Shown here: one piece after another, positions 60,909 to 64,000 of the stretch | Position numbering within the stretch: position 1 is the stretch's first letter | Layout of the letters: each line of letters opens with the position of its first letter | NCBI GenBank assembly: GCA_024803745.1 | Contig: JANJXV010000188.1 | Location: 806,001-870,000, forward strand | DNA length: 64,000 bases | Direction of reading: 5' to 3' | Source: Megascapheus bottae | Taxonomy: Eukaryota; Chordata; Mammalia; Rodentia; Geomyidae | Notes under the pieces: generated by a model | Told to the model about the DNA's origin: nothing | What the model saw: only the letters and a program-made list of their open reading frames with translations | Databases searched by the model: none | Program-made: the position numbers and the translations under genes

Positions 60909-61635
60909 AAATTAGGCACAATAAAAATGTGTGATGGAAAAATATAGTCTTTTCAATAATTGGTATTAGGACTTCCATATGTAGAAAATTAAAATTGGAT
61001 CCTTGTTTATCACCATGCACCAATATCAACTCAAATGAATTTAAAGACCTCAAAGTCAGGCCTGAAACATTGAAACTATTGCAAGTTGGAGTAGGAGAAA
61101 TATTAGAACTGATAGGCATAGGCAGGAACTTTTTGGAAATAGTGGCAAGGCCACAGAAAGTAGGAGAGACTTGACAAATGTGATTATATCAAAATAAAAA
61201 TTTTCTGCACAGCAAAGAACATAGGTGCTAAACTAAAAAGACAGCCAACAGACTGGTAGATCTTTACCAACAATATATCTGACAAAGTCCTAATATCCAA
61301 AATATACAAGTAGCTCAAAAATTAATATCTCCCTAAAACTAATGAGCTAATCAGTAATTTGGCAAAGGAGCTAGAAAGACCTTTCAAAAAATAATAAAGT
61401 AATTTTTAAAAGAGCATCAAAGGAAAGGTGGGCATTGTAGACTTGTGCCTGTAATCTTAGCCACTTAAAAAGCTAGGAACTAAGAAAGTTCATAAGTAGC
61501 TCTGTCCAAAGAGGACAGATAAGCACTGTGATTGTATTAACCCCTTTTCTGTAGGACAGCCTTGATTACTTCGGGGAGCGCAGAACTGACAGAAATGTGA
61601 GCAGTCAGTTTCAAGGAGTAGAAACTCCTTCCCAA
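14665..61635 (+). CDS. TPTE/TPTE2-family voltage-sensor phosphoinositide phosphatase (C-terminal C2 exons outside window)
   Basis: This family couples a four-helix voltage sensor to a PTEN-like phosphatase that removes phosphate from phosphoinositides at membranes. Twenty-two exons were read: micro-exons 14665-14718, 15532-15582, 20814-20867, 22854-22907, 23660-23710, 24125-24175, 25380-25436, 26231-26287, 28269-28322, 29435-29488, 35485-35538 and 36797-36847, then 38709-38870, 40861-40980, 44415-44514, 44628-44691, 45964-46028, 49674-49731, 50813-50894, 50995-51081, 59399-59460 and 61555-61635. Phases agree at every junction except 50894/50995, which is off by one base. Body peptides such as [46 protein letters not shown] and YFGERRTDR are diagnostic. 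The P-loop HCKGGKGRTGTM resembles the catalytic form (TPTE2, Ci-VSP). No initiator exon was found, so the 5' end is open. The gene may be functional with an error in this sequence, or a decaying copy. TPTE versus TPTE2 orthology cannot be settled here. Confidence 0.85.
15532..15582 (+). CDS. TPTE-like micro-exon, LDKND class, copy 1
   Basis: This 51-nt exon, phase 2-2, lies between ctttag and gtcaga and encodes [16 protein letters not shown]. The donor gtcaga is weak but identical in all three copies of the class (15532, 23660, 24125). Confidence 0.7.
16731..16787 (+). pseudogene. Decayed TPTE-like micro-exon, SNEDIS class
   Basis: The interior still reads [18 protein letters not shown] in frame. 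The acceptor expected from copies 25380 and 26231 (ccacag) is ccacaa, and the donor gtgag is gcgag. Both splice sites are therefore lost while the reading frame survives. A GC donor is occasionally used, but the missing AG makes inclusion unlikely. Confidence 0.7.
16795..17140 (-). mobile_element. L1 3' UTR, antisense, inserted just after a micro-exon donor (copy 1)
   Basis: A poly(T) head is followed by the complement of the L1 3' UTR (gaggggttacacttacattcgtcagg). The same insertion is present at 25447 in the paralogous block and absent after the micro-exon at 26231. Confidence 0.8.
17728..17955 (+). repeat. 7SL-tRNA composite SINE
   Basis: It shows gcaggcagagatctgaggatcacagttc followed by cctccaattaaccactagccaaacc and a degenerate second module ending near ttgaatccac. 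Confidence 0.7.
18288..18475 (-). repeat. Dimeric tRNA-derived SINE, antisense
   Basis: On the + strand it reads tcctggggcttgaactcaagg, caaggctagagctcttccat and gccagcactctaccagtagg, the reverse of the two-module SINE. Confidence 0.8.
19200..20813 (+). repeat. Segmental duplication block B, copy 2
   Basis: From about 19900 to 20813 this aligns with 33340-35484, excluding the later L1 insertion there. The section 19310-19450 also resembles 28700-28840, pointing to a third partial copy of this intron region. A short AT microsatellite lies at 19555-19592. Confidence 0.7.
20814..20867 (+). CDS. TPTE-like micro-exon, DILSD class, copy 1
   Basis: This 54-nt exon, phase 2-2, lies between ctttag and gtaagg and encodes [17 protein letters not shown]. 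Its paralogue is at 35485. The donor is the strongest of the array. Confidence 0.75.
21405..21645 (+). pseudogene. Coding-like relic of unknown origin, copy 2
   Basis: Segments [20 protein letters not shown] and [20 protein letters not shown] can be read, with a stop after FTIK. It is the most degraded of the three copies. Confidence 0.35.
22705..22795 (+). repeat. tRNA-like SINE remnant, second copy
   Basis: It matches 14512-14602, with the same truncated 3' end, and was copied with the block. Confidence 0.6.
22854..22907 (+). CDS. TPTE-like micro-exon, AIAV class, copy 2
   Basis: This 54-nt exon, phase 2-2, lies between ttttag and gtgagt and encodes [17 protein letters not shown]. It differs from the copy at 14665 at two residues of seventeen. 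Confidence 0.75.
23660..23710 (+). CDS. TPTE-like micro-exon, LDKND class, copy 2a
   Basis: This 51-nt exon, phase 2-2, lies between ctttag and gtcaga and encodes [16 protein letters not shown]. It is the first member of a 465-bp tandem duplicate pair. Confidence 0.75.
24125..24175 (+). CDS. TPTE-like micro-exon, LDKND class, copy 2b
   Basis: This 51-nt exon, phase 2-2, lies between ctttag and gtcaga and encodes [16 protein letters not shown]. It starts exactly 465 bp after copy 2a, with matching intron on both sides. Confidence 0.75.
25380..25436 (+). CDS. TPTE-like micro-exon, SNEDIS class, copy 2
   Basis: This 57-nt exon, phase 2-2, lies between ccacag and gtgagt and encodes [18 protein letters not shown]. 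Both splice sites are intact, unlike the copy at 16731. Confidence 0.75.
25447..25795 (-). mobile_element. L1 3' UTR, antisense, inserted just after a micro-exon donor (copy 2)
   Basis: It is orthologous in position and content to 16795-17140, about 10 bp downstream of the donor at 25437. It was present before blocks 1 and 2 separated. Confidence 0.8.
26231..26287 (+). CDS. TPTE-like micro-exon, SNEDIS class, copy 3
   Basis: This 57-nt exon, phase 2-2, lies between ccacag and gtgagt and encodes [18 protein letters not shown]. Flanks at 25980-26230 match those of copy 2 at 25150-25380, so it arose by a local duplication. No L1 follows it. Confidence 0.75.
26845..27050 (-). repeat. SINE, antisense
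   Basis: On the + strand it reads gtgctctaccgcttgtgccacagcgccacc and ctggtggtaaattgg, followed by ctcagatctcagcccctgag, the reverse of a 7SL-tRNA composite. Confidence 0.7.
27060..28265. other. Intron sequence without identified feature
   Basis: An open frame at 27145-27435 has no recognisable similarity and no splice context. Nothing else was found. Confidence 0.4.
28269..28322 (+). CDS. TPTE-like micro-exon, single-copy class TTAHDP
   Basis: This 54-nt exon, phase 2-2, lies between ctttag and gtaaga and encodes [17 protein letters not shown]. No second copy was found. Its downstream intron weakly resembles that after 20867, so it may be a diverged DILSD-class exon. Confidence 0.7.
28323..29434. 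other. Intron with an AT microsatellite and a block-B-like section
   Basis: An AT run lies at 28374-28391. The section 28700-28840 resembles 19310-19450. No gene was recognised. Confidence 0.45.
29435..29488 (+). CDS. TPTE-like micro-exon, single-copy class KTEVET
   Basis: This 54-nt exon, phase 2-2, lies between ctttag and gtaaga and encodes [17 protein letters not shown]. It is the only basic member of the array. A TG microsatellite starts about 20 bp after the donor. Confidence 0.65.
29507..29549 (+). repeat. TG dinucleotide microsatellite
   Basis: About 21 TG units lie close to the donor at 29489, a position where repeat length can affect splicing. Confidence 0.95.
29660..30610 (-). pseudogene. 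GINS4P: GINS4 (SLD5) processed pseudogene
   Basis: GINS4 is a subunit of the GINS complex of the replicative helicase. On the - strand the intronless copy starts at ATG (30558-30556) with [12 protein letters not shown]. After shifts it continues with [29 protein letters not shown] and TASGAVQLI, ending at TAA (29920-29918). Several stops and frameshifts break it. The 3' UTR ends with AATAAA-type signals near 29660-29690 and an A-rich tail, which marks retroposition. The symbol suffix P is mine, denoting a pseudogene. Confidence 0.85.
30620..31330 (-). pseudogene. DSTNP: Destrin (DSTN, actin-depolymerising factor) processed pseudogene
   Basis: Destrin severs and depolymerises actin filaments. 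On the - strand the copy starts at ATG (31281-31279) with [19 protein letters not shown]. It continues with [20 protein letters not shown] and DPFKHF, then [19 protein letters not shown] and EKLGGSLI. It ends with EGCPV and TAG at 30816-30814. The ITDPFKHF and KHECQANG segments fit destrin better than cofilin. Frameshifts and an early TAA after STPE disable it. It has no introns and includes 5' and 3' UTR. Its 3' end abuts the GINS4 pseudogene. The symbol suffix P is mine. Confidence 0.88.
31330..32134. other. Intron sequence with a purine-rich patch and possible ID-head remnant
   Basis: A GA-rich patch lies at 31495-31600, and a weak ID-head-like string (tctagcatgggcaagttcttgggtccaatcccc) at 31438-31475. 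Nothing else was identified. Confidence 0.4.
32135..32395 (+). repeat. 7SL-tRNA composite SINE
   Basis: The head reads cactgggtgccattggctgac and ctattcaggaggctgagatttgagg. The second module contains agctatggctccaggagc and ccctgagtataagac. Confidence 0.8.
32398..32560 (+). repeat. GA-rich simple repeat
   Basis: Mixed gaaa, gaga and ggaa units extend from the tail of the preceding SINE. Confidence 0.9.
32562..32762 (+). repeat. Dimeric tRNA-derived SINE (ID-headed)
   Basis: The head includes agattgcctatctagcacac and ggtttgattcctaggtac. The second module ends at ccctgagttcaagaccc. Confidence 0.8.
33123..33170 (+). repeat. TA dinucleotide microsatellite
   Basis: About 23 uninterrupted TA units. 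Confidence 0.95.
33268..33490 (+). repeat. 7SL-tRNA composite SINE, diverged
   Basis: It reads tggtgtctcatgcctgtaatgg, then gtatggctcaagtggtagagtacc and gatgaagccctag. Its 3' half is shared with 19900-20040 and is therefore part of duplicated block B. Confidence 0.7.
33340..35484 (+). repeat. Segmental duplication block B, copy 3
   Basis: It aligns to 19900-20813. Shared strings include cacaacagac, ggatcccaaccatgttagatcc and attccatcc/attccactc. The later L1 at 34031-35275 interrupts the alignment and is absent from copy 2. Confidence 0.75.
34031..35275 (+). mobile_element. Twin-primed (5'-inverted) L1 insertion with 12-bp target duplication
   Basis: 34031-34528 is antisense ORF2 ([20 protein letters not shown] and [18 protein letters not shown] on the - strand). 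34529-35275 is the sense 3' part ([13 protein letters not shown] region, G-rich run, poly(A)). Both halves contain the acatagagctcccc region at the switch point, the mark of twin priming with microhomology. The direct repeat aagaaatgattg flanks the insertion at 34019-34030 and 35276-35287. Confidence 0.92.
35485..35538 (+). CDS. TPTE-like micro-exon, DILSD class, copy 2
   Basis: This 54-nt exon, phase 2-2, lies between ctgcag and gtatgt and encodes [17 protein letters not shown]. It keeps the frame of the copy at 20814 despite several replacements. Confidence 0.75.
35930..36092 (+). repeat. CT/CCT microsatellite
   Basis: A pyrimidine tract of ccctccctcc and ctctct units at the same place as the CT tracts in the other two blocks. 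Confidence 0.9.
36225..36490 (+). pseudogene. Coding-like relic of unknown origin, copy 3
   Basis: Best-preserved copy: one frame reads [20 protein letters not shown] and [18 protein letters not shown] without a stop. An upstream segment reads [21 protein letters not shown] possible acceptor (gactag) and donor (gtaaat) flank it, but the exit phase is 1 and does not fit exon 36797. Confidence 0.4.
36797..36847 (+). CDS. TPTE-like micro-exon preceding S1
   Basis: This 51-nt exon, phase 2-2, lies between ttacag and gtgggt and encodes [16 protein letters not shown]. It corresponds to the KKIVHSIVSS-type stretch just before the first membrane helix in TPTE, and its end already belongs to S1. It ties the micro-exon array to the voltage-sensor exons. 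Confidence 0.8.
37125..37340 (+). repeat. 7SL-tRNA composite SINE
   Basis: The head contains gggtgctggtggctcacatctctaatcc. The second module contains cattttggctcaagtgag and gcaaaagcagctcagggac. Confidence 0.8.
37345..37560 (+). repeat. GA-rich simple repeat
   Basis: Purine-rich gagagg, ggaa and gaaag units extend from the SINE tail. Confidence 0.85.
38160..38285 (-). repeat. 7SL-derived (B1-like) SINE fragment, antisense
   Basis: On the + strand it reads ctcctcagtctcatgagtagc and tatgaaccaccaccgcacac, the complement of a 7SL-type head. The preceding 180 bp may be part of the same composite. Confidence 0.6.
38709..38870 (+). CDS. TPTE-like exon: voltage-sensor helices S1 and S2
   Basis: This 162-nt exon, phase 2-2, encodes [20 protein letters not shown] (S1), a short loop IPLEYR, and [17 protein letters not shown] (S2). 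The Asp in FFLLD is the conserved S2 counter-charge. Borders are ttttag and gtaagt. Confidence 0.92.
39005..39200 (-). repeat. Dimeric tRNA-derived SINE, antisense
   Basis: On the + strand it reads tcctggtgcttgaactcaggg, cttgagccacagcaccac and gtggtgccaaggaattgc, the reverse of the two-module SINE. Confidence 0.85.
39450..39640 (+). repeat. Dimeric tRNA-derived SINE (ID-headed)
   Basis: The head reads tggtggaatgcctgccaagcatgc with caagttcaattcctcgg. The second module reads gtggtgctgtggcacaagtag and ends with a poly(A) tail. Confidence 0.85.
39645..39885 (+). repeat. 7SL-tRNA composite SINE
   Basis: It inserted directly after the preceding SINE. The head reads gactgtaatcctagctactcagg. The second module includes tctctggctcaagtg and agctcagggacagtaccc. 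Confidence 0.85.
40200..40680 (-). other. Unidentified segment with long open frames on the - strand
   Basis: Adjacent - strand frames read [20 protein letters not shown] and [14 protein letters not shown], then [19 protein letters not shown]. The composition looks protein-like and a frameshifted retrocopy is possible. I do not recognise the protein. Confidence 0.25.
40861..40980 (+). CDS. TPTE-like exon: voltage-sensor helix S3
   Basis: This 120-nt exon, phase 2-2, encodes [20 protein letters not shown] followed by [10 protein letters not shown]. The Asp in NITDA is the conserved S3 acidic residue. Borders are cttacag and gtagga. Confidence 0.92.
41220..41860. other. Intron sequence without identified feature
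   Basis: Apart from a weak ID-head-like string near 41125-41200, nothing was recognised. Confidence 0.4.
41870..43425 (+). pseudogene. PSMC1P: PSMC1 (26S proteasome ATPase Rpt2) processed pseudogene
   Basis: PSMC1 is one of the six AAA+ ATPases of the proteasome base. The intronless copy starts near ATG 41902 ([11 protein letters not shown]) and covers the whole protein. Recognisable segments are [24 protein letters not shown] sequence, [38 protein letters not shown] and [15 protein letters not shown]. It ends with EGLYL and TAG at 43209-43211. In the Walker B motif FIDEID the Glu codon is TAA (42744-42746). Walker A (PPGTGKT) survives only in a shifted frame. The 3' UTR has AATAAA at 43403-43408. 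The symbol suffix P is mine. Confidence 0.92.
43430..43755 (+). repeat. GGAA/GAAA microsatellite
   Basis: About 320 bp of ggaa units passing into gaaa units. It starts within 25 bp of the PSMC1 pseudogene polyadenylation signal and probably grew from that poly(A) tail. Confidence 0.95.
43757..44414. other. Intron sequence without identified feature
   Basis: No gene or repeat was recognised between the microsatellite and the S4 exon. Confidence 0.4.
44415..44514 (+). CDS. TPTE-like exon: S4 voltage-sensing helix
   Basis: This 100-nt exon enters in phase 2 and exits in phase 0. It encodes [19 protein letters not shown] and then a basic run [12 protein letters not shown]. Arg codons lie at 44431 and 44440. 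The next two expected charge positions are Thr (44449) and Ser (44458). The basic run corresponds to the linker that binds phosphoinositides and couples sensor to phosphatase. Borders are ttttag and gtaagt. Confidence 0.92.
44628..44691 (+). CDS. TPTE-like exon: sensor-phosphatase linker and start of phosphatase domain
   Basis: This 64-nt exon, phase 0 in and 1 out, encodes [25 protein letters not shown] and [10 protein letters not shown] are hallmarks of the family and of PTEN. The donor is gtttgt, weaker than usual. Confidence 0.9.
44860..45135 (-). repeat. SINE-like sequence, antisense, diverged
   Basis: It contains cctcctgaatagctgatttcc and ctgagctacagttcttc, suggesting an old 7SL-type composite, followed by a CT-rich patch to 45245. 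Confidence 0.5.
45605..45800 (-). repeat. Dimeric tRNA-derived SINE, antisense
   Basis: On the + strand it reads tcctggggcttgaactcagaac, ctcaaggctagcactttacc and gcaagtcaaacgctctgcc. Confidence 0.8.
45964..46028 (+). CDS. TPTE-like exon: phosphatase domain, AMSFP motif
   Basis: This 65-nt exon, phase 1 in and 0 out, encodes [20 protein letters not shown]. It corresponds to the IIAMSFPSSG...FYRNP segment of relatives. Borders are tttccag and gtaagc. Confidence 0.9.
46030..46985. other. Intron sequence without identified feature
   Basis: No repeat or gene was recognised. Confidence 0.4.
46988..47215 (+). repeat. Dimeric tRNA-derived SINE (ID-headed)
   Basis: The head reads gagtgctttcctagtatgcatg with gggttccattccttgg. 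The second module is well preserved (gtggtgctgtagcacaagtgg, gaattcaagccccaggattgg), with an A-rich tail. Confidence 0.9.
47222..48115 (+). mobile_element. Old L1 3' end (ORF2 relic and 3' UTR)
   Basis: Degenerate frames recall the C-terminus of an old mammalian L1 ORF2 (caggtggaaaccacaatg, ccaatcatacctcgagtggg) followed by an AT-rich 3' region. It is far more diverged than the young L1 family elsewhere in the window. Confidence 0.6.
48122..48262 (+). repeat. SINE second module
   Basis: It reads aagccagaagtggtgctgagac, gagctctagccttgag and gtcctgagctcaatcccagg, and ends in an AAC/A-rich tail. The ID head is missing except for gtaccacatacc. Confidence 0.85.
48265..49673. other. Intron sequence without identified feature
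   Basis: No exon, pseudogene or repeat was recognised. Confidence 0.4.
49674..49731 (+). CDS. TPTE-like exon: phosphatase domain, EVARFF segment
   Basis: This 58-nt exon, phase 0 in and 1 out, encodes [19 protein letters not shown]. It matches the EVVRFLD..H..HY.VYNLC segment of TPTE and PTEN. The donor gtagta is weak. Confidence 0.9.
49905..50160 (+). other. Unidentified open frame in intron
   Basis: A frame to TAG near 50142 reads [20 protein letters not shown], followed by a charged stretch [16 protein letters not shown]. It may be a retrocopy fragment. I do not recognise it and see no splice context. Confidence 0.25.
50195..50330 (-). mobile_element. L1 3' UTR fragment, antisense
   Basis: The complement of the L1 3' UTR is visible: aatgtatagaggggttacagttag and tctcatgtttttgtctccc. 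Confidence 0.75.
50813..50894 (+). CDS. TPTE-like exon: phosphatase domain, IDDHNVP segment
   Basis: This 82-nt exon, phase 1 in and 2 out, encodes [20 protein letters not shown] and HNVPTL. It holds the conserved Asp region that serves as general acid in PTEN-like enzymes. The donor gtaagt at 50895 is strong. Its exit phase does not match the next exon. Confidence 0.88.
50995..51081 (+). CDS. TPTE-like exon: catalytic P-loop, first half (HCKGGKG)
   Basis: The reading frame fixed by the P-loop reads [20 protein letters not shown] then IIHCKGGK, with Cys at 51066-51068. The intron before it is only 100 bp. The acceptor ccag gives an exon of 87 nt, while 86 nt would be needed to keep frame from 50894. 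The alternative acceptor at 50996 also fails. Exit is phase 1 at gtaatg. Confidence 0.85.
51085..52265. other. Intron sequence with possible antisense SINE remnants
   Basis: Weak SINE-like strings occur near 51690-51790 (cctggggccatttactactgg) and 52060-52150. No gene was identified. Confidence 0.35.
52268..55300 (-). mobile_element. L1, antisense, about 3 kb: ORF2 reverse transcriptase to 3' end
   Basis: The 3' end lies at 52268 (aatgtatagaggggttacag). ORF2 on the - strand includes [33 protein letters not shown] and [19 protein letters not shown], followed downstream by the C-terminal region near 53020-53220. Stops and frameshifts show it is inactive. Confidence 0.9.
55318..56393 (+). mobile_element. 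L1 3' fragment, sense
   Basis: It starts in ORF2 at [20 protein letters not shown], contains [11 protein letters not shown] and [15 protein letters not shown], and ends with the 3' UTR and AATAAAA. It is the reverse complement of the 3' third of the neighbouring antisense L1. Confidence 0.9.
56394..57588 (-). mobile_element. L1 ORF2 fragment, antisense
   Basis: The - strand reads [36 protein letters not shown] and [14 protein letters not shown]. It covers the reverse transcriptase region and upstream but lacks a 3' UTR. It is a separate copy, because it overlaps in content with 54300-55200. Confidence 0.85.
57589..57642 (+). repeat. CA dinucleotide microsatellite
   Basis: About 26 CA units with one interruption. 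Confidence 0.95.
58045..58250 (+). repeat. SINE, diverged 7SL-tRNA composite
   Basis: It contains ggcactggtaacccatgctactcagg, a second module aattggtagagtacc, and gagttgaagctcc. Confidence 0.65.
58668..58699 (+). repeat. CA dinucleotide microsatellite
   Basis: About 15 CA units. Confidence 0.9.
58700..59398. other. Intron sequence without identified feature
   Basis: Nothing certain was recognised. 58910-59160 may be an old antisense SINE. Confidence 0.35.
59399..59460 (+). CDS. TPTE-like exon: catalytic P-loop, second half (GRTGTM)
   Basis: This 62-nt exon, phase 1 in and 0 out, completes the glycine codon of the P-loop and encodes [20 protein letters not shown]. Arg is at 59401-59403. Borders are ttctag and gtagga. 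Confidence 0.92.
60008..60846 (-). mobile_element. L1 3' end, antisense
   Basis: It runs from the 3' terminus (tttttattgtaattc) through the 3' UTR into ORF2 ([16 protein letters not shown] on the - strand), and stops at a TA repeat. Confidence 0.9.
60848..60904 (+). repeat. TA dinucleotide microsatellite between two opposing L1 fragments
   Basis: About 28 TA units lie exactly between the antisense L1 ending at 60846 and the sense L1 starting at 60905. Confidence 0.95.
60905..61420 (+). mobile_element. L1 ORF2 fragment, sense
   Basis: The + strand frame reads [20 protein letters not shown] and [20 protein letters not shown], from the C-terminal half of ORF2 upstream of the segment in the neighbouring element. 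Stops disable it. Confidence 0.8.
61425..61505 (+). repeat. 7SL-type SINE head
   Basis: It reads ggtgggcattgtagacttgtgc and ctgtaatcttagccac, without a second module. Confidence 0.5.
61555..61635 (+). CDS. TPTE-like exon: end of phosphatase domain (YFGERRTD)
   Basis: This 81-nt exon, phase 0-0, encodes [20 protein letters not shown] and GVETPSQ. It matches the YFGERRTD...FQGVETPSQ segment that ends the catalytic domain in TPTE. Borders are ctgtag and gtaagt. The next family exon (RYV.YF...K, towards C2) was not found before the window ends. Confidence 0.92.
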
Positions 61636-61794
61636 GTAAGTTTCTCTTGTCACAAAGTTATTTATGGGGAGATGTTAGTGGCACATTTAGCCTGGTCGCA
61701 TCTGTAACCCTTCTTCAACAATCAATGATGGCAGAGGACTTGTGACTCCTAACCATTTCCTGATCTTTGGAGGCCCACATCTGTAGCCTCATAG

Positions 61795-62115
61795 GCTACC
61801 TGGCTTGGTTCTCTGCTGGGGCCTACCGGCAGCAAATTGGGGTTCCTGAAATATGGGGCAGGGACTGGAAAAAATAGAAGAGAGACAAACACATGGGGTT
61901 GGTAGGTCTGCAGCCCAGGTAAAGACTGCAGCCCTGTTTATCCTCAACTCAAGGCTTATATCCCTTCTTGAAACCAGGGAACTTCCAGGTGTTACATTCA
62001 TATGGTAAATCTCAGGTCATTTAAACAGAATAAGGCCAGAAAACCATAAGACAATAAAGCAATTGTCTGATGCAAATCAAGGTACAGTTTGATTCCACTC
62101 TGGCTCCCAACAGTT
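61795..62115 (-). mobile_element. Possible solo LTR of an endogenous retrovirus, antisense
   Basis: On the - strand the segment starts tgttgggagccagag. It contains ataaacagggctgcag, which resembles a polyadenylation region, and continues ctgccccatatttcagg. The TGTTGGGAGCC start recalls class II rodent LTRs. No internal retroviral genes were seen. Confidence 0.35.
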
Positions 62116-62119
62116 CTCA

Positions 62120-63340
62120 ACAGAGCATCACACATTCCATTTCTTATTCTTTATTCCCTACAGCTTCTGGAATTGAGTCCCCTCCCAAAAAGGAAGGTCA
62201 AATATCTGAGGTTTTCTGATGCCTGAAGATGATCTCTGGCTAGTAGATGATCTACTAGCCATTGGTTTCCCTAGAAAGAGAGATTGGATCCTTCACCAGT
62301 TTTTGCTAAGGCAATGAGCAATTCAAGGTCTTTAGAACACTGCCAGGATGGTTTTGTGATGACCCCAATGTAGGGGAAAGAAGAGTGCAGAGAAGAGAAA
62401 GAATGAGAGATCCTCAGACCAAGAATGAGATATAAAGACACACAGAGATAATGGCAGTATGAAAGAAGAAAACAGGATGAACTGGGAAAATAAGTATTTT
62501 ACGAATCTTGTTCCAGCAGACATTATCATATACTTTCATGCCATATTCTTAACATTGTTTAAACTATCCACTGTTGTCCTATTTTCCTCTGATAATACTT
62601 TATTATGAAAATATGAAAAATCCCAATTATATTGGATTGGAGTGTTGGTCACTATAACAAAAAATACCTGACCAAAGAACTTAAAGTGGGGAAAGATTCA
62701 TTTGGGCTCCCAGTTTCAGGATTTACTTTAAGGCCACTTGATCCCATTGCTTTGGGCCTACACTGACACTGAACCATCATGTCAAGGAGGCGAGTACTGT
62801 GGAGAAGGATTGCTCACCTCAAGGTTCCCAGGAAGCTGAGGAGAAGGAAGGGTTTGCGACATGATCCATCCTTCCAGTGACTTCTTTGGTTTCATGAGGC
62901 CCCAACTCCTAACATTTTCCCTACCTCCTACTAATGCTTTAAATTTAGGAATCCCTCAAGAAATGAATCTGTGGATAAAGTCAAAAGCCTCATAATATAA
63001 TTACTTCCCCATACCCACCTCTGAACGCTGCTGGTATACTGGGGATCAAGCCTTCCACCCATGAGCCTTTTAAGTGCACATTTCATATCCAAATTCTAAC
63101 ACACAAAGATGGAACCATACAGTGTATTCTGCAATCATCATCCCAACCTACAGTCATGCTTTGTTTATTCCTTCCCCACTCTTCTCAAACCCTGGGTCAC
63201 CCTACCTACTCTTCTTTCCTCAACCAGGATTACTTTGAAGGAAATTCTATTCATCAGGTCCTTTTACCTCACAAGAAGTTTGGCATGACACCCAACATAT
63301 GCACTCTTAAAAAAAAAATCCAACAACTGCAAAGCATCTA
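62120..63340. other. Intron sequence; one section may be an old interspersed repeat
   Basis: 62640-62930 (ataacaaaaaatacctgacc onward) looks like a common old mammalian repeat, but I could not name it. No exon was found. Confidence 0.3.
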
Positions 63341-63349
63341 CCCGACACT

Positions 63350-63800
63350 GATGACTGGCACCTGTCTGTATTTCTAGATACAGGCTGAGATTTGAGAATG
63401 GTGTTTCAAAGCCAGCCCTGGCAGGAAATCCTTTCATTCTTAGTTCTAATGAAGAACCAAAACAGCCTGAGTTGGAGATGCGAAGTGGTACAGCACTGCC
63501 CTATTGCATCTTGCATTGCCCTATTGCATTTTCAGGCATCTTTCTCACTATTGCCCTTTCATTGCTTGCCCATCCTGGGACTTAAACTCAGTGGCCTGCT
63601 GCTCAGTAGGCTTGAACTCTTCATAAGAGGCACTTTATCAGGTGAGCTAGATCTCTAGCTCAACTTCTGGCTAAGTATATAGAGATGGATTATCTCAAAG
63701 TTTTCAGCCCTGGCTGGCATTATTCTTCAGTCCTCTCAGCTTCTGCCTCCTGAGTAGCTTGGATTACAGACATCAGCCACTCGCATGCAGTACAAGTGCT
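63350..63800. repeat. SINE fragments in both orientations
   Basis: A + strand composite runs about 63350-63500 (tacaggctgagatttgagaatgg, gttggagatgcgaagtgg). A - strand 7SL-type element runs about 63580-63800 (agcttctgcctcctgagtagc). Confidence 0.6.
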
Positions 63801-64000
63801 TTTGCTAATTGGAAATGTGGCAGTTCACTTTCTGAACTCTTCTCAGTTGGTTCATCATCAGACATCTGGAGTTTCTCAAAGAGAATTCTAAGAAATCCTG
63901 TTTGAGCAACTTGCTAGGAGCCAAAGAGTATTGAAAGGTTCCCTTACCAAAAAAAACATATTGGAGAAAAAGGCAGATAAAGAATCTCTTCTCTGTAGAG

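Overview
The window is mammalian nuclear DNA, most likely from a heteromyid rodent such as a kangaroo rat (Dipodomys). Coding sequence is split into short exons with GT/AG borders. The background is dense with one young L1 family and with dimeric tRNA-type and 7SL-tRNA composite SINEs whose 3' module (tggctcaagtggtagag ... ccctgagttcaagccc) is of the kind abundant in Dipodomys. Species assignment is inference; both gene families below are recognised directly from translated exons.

Region 1 (about 1.1-7.7 kb, + strand) is the 3' part of a RALGDS-like gene: the end of the RasGEF catalytic domain, a Ser/Thr-rich linker and the Ras-association (RA) domain. All eight exons join in frame, but a TAG at 4846-4848 interrupts the RA domain.

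Region 2 (about 14.6 kb to beyond 61.6 kb, + strand) is a gene of the TPTE/TPTE2 (voltage-sensor phosphatase) family. Its body runs S1-S2 (38709), S3 (40861), S4 (44415), linker (44628, 45964), then phosphatase domain exons (49674, 50813, 50995, 59399, 61555) with an active-type P-loop HCKGGKGRTGTM. The C2 domain must lie beyond the window. Upstream lies a chain of twelve micro-exons of 51, 54 or 57 nt, all phase 2 at both ends, that would encode about 214 residues of acidic N-terminal tail. They fall into repeating classes and sit in blocks duplicated in tandem (about 12.8-17 kb, 19.2-26.3 kb and 33.3-36.5 kb). A thirteenth copy has lost both splice sites. One junction in the phosphatase domain (50894/50995) does not keep frame as read.

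Inside the TPTE-like introns are three processed pseudogenes: GINS4 and destrin (DSTN), adjacent and on the - strand at 29.7-31.3 kb, and PSMC1 on the + strand at 41.9-43.4 kb, whose poly(A) end grades into a large GGAA/GAAA microsatellite. Eleven L1 pieces include a twin-primed insertion with a 12-bp target duplication whose empty site is visible in the paralogous block. Long stretches of intron hold nothing I could identify.
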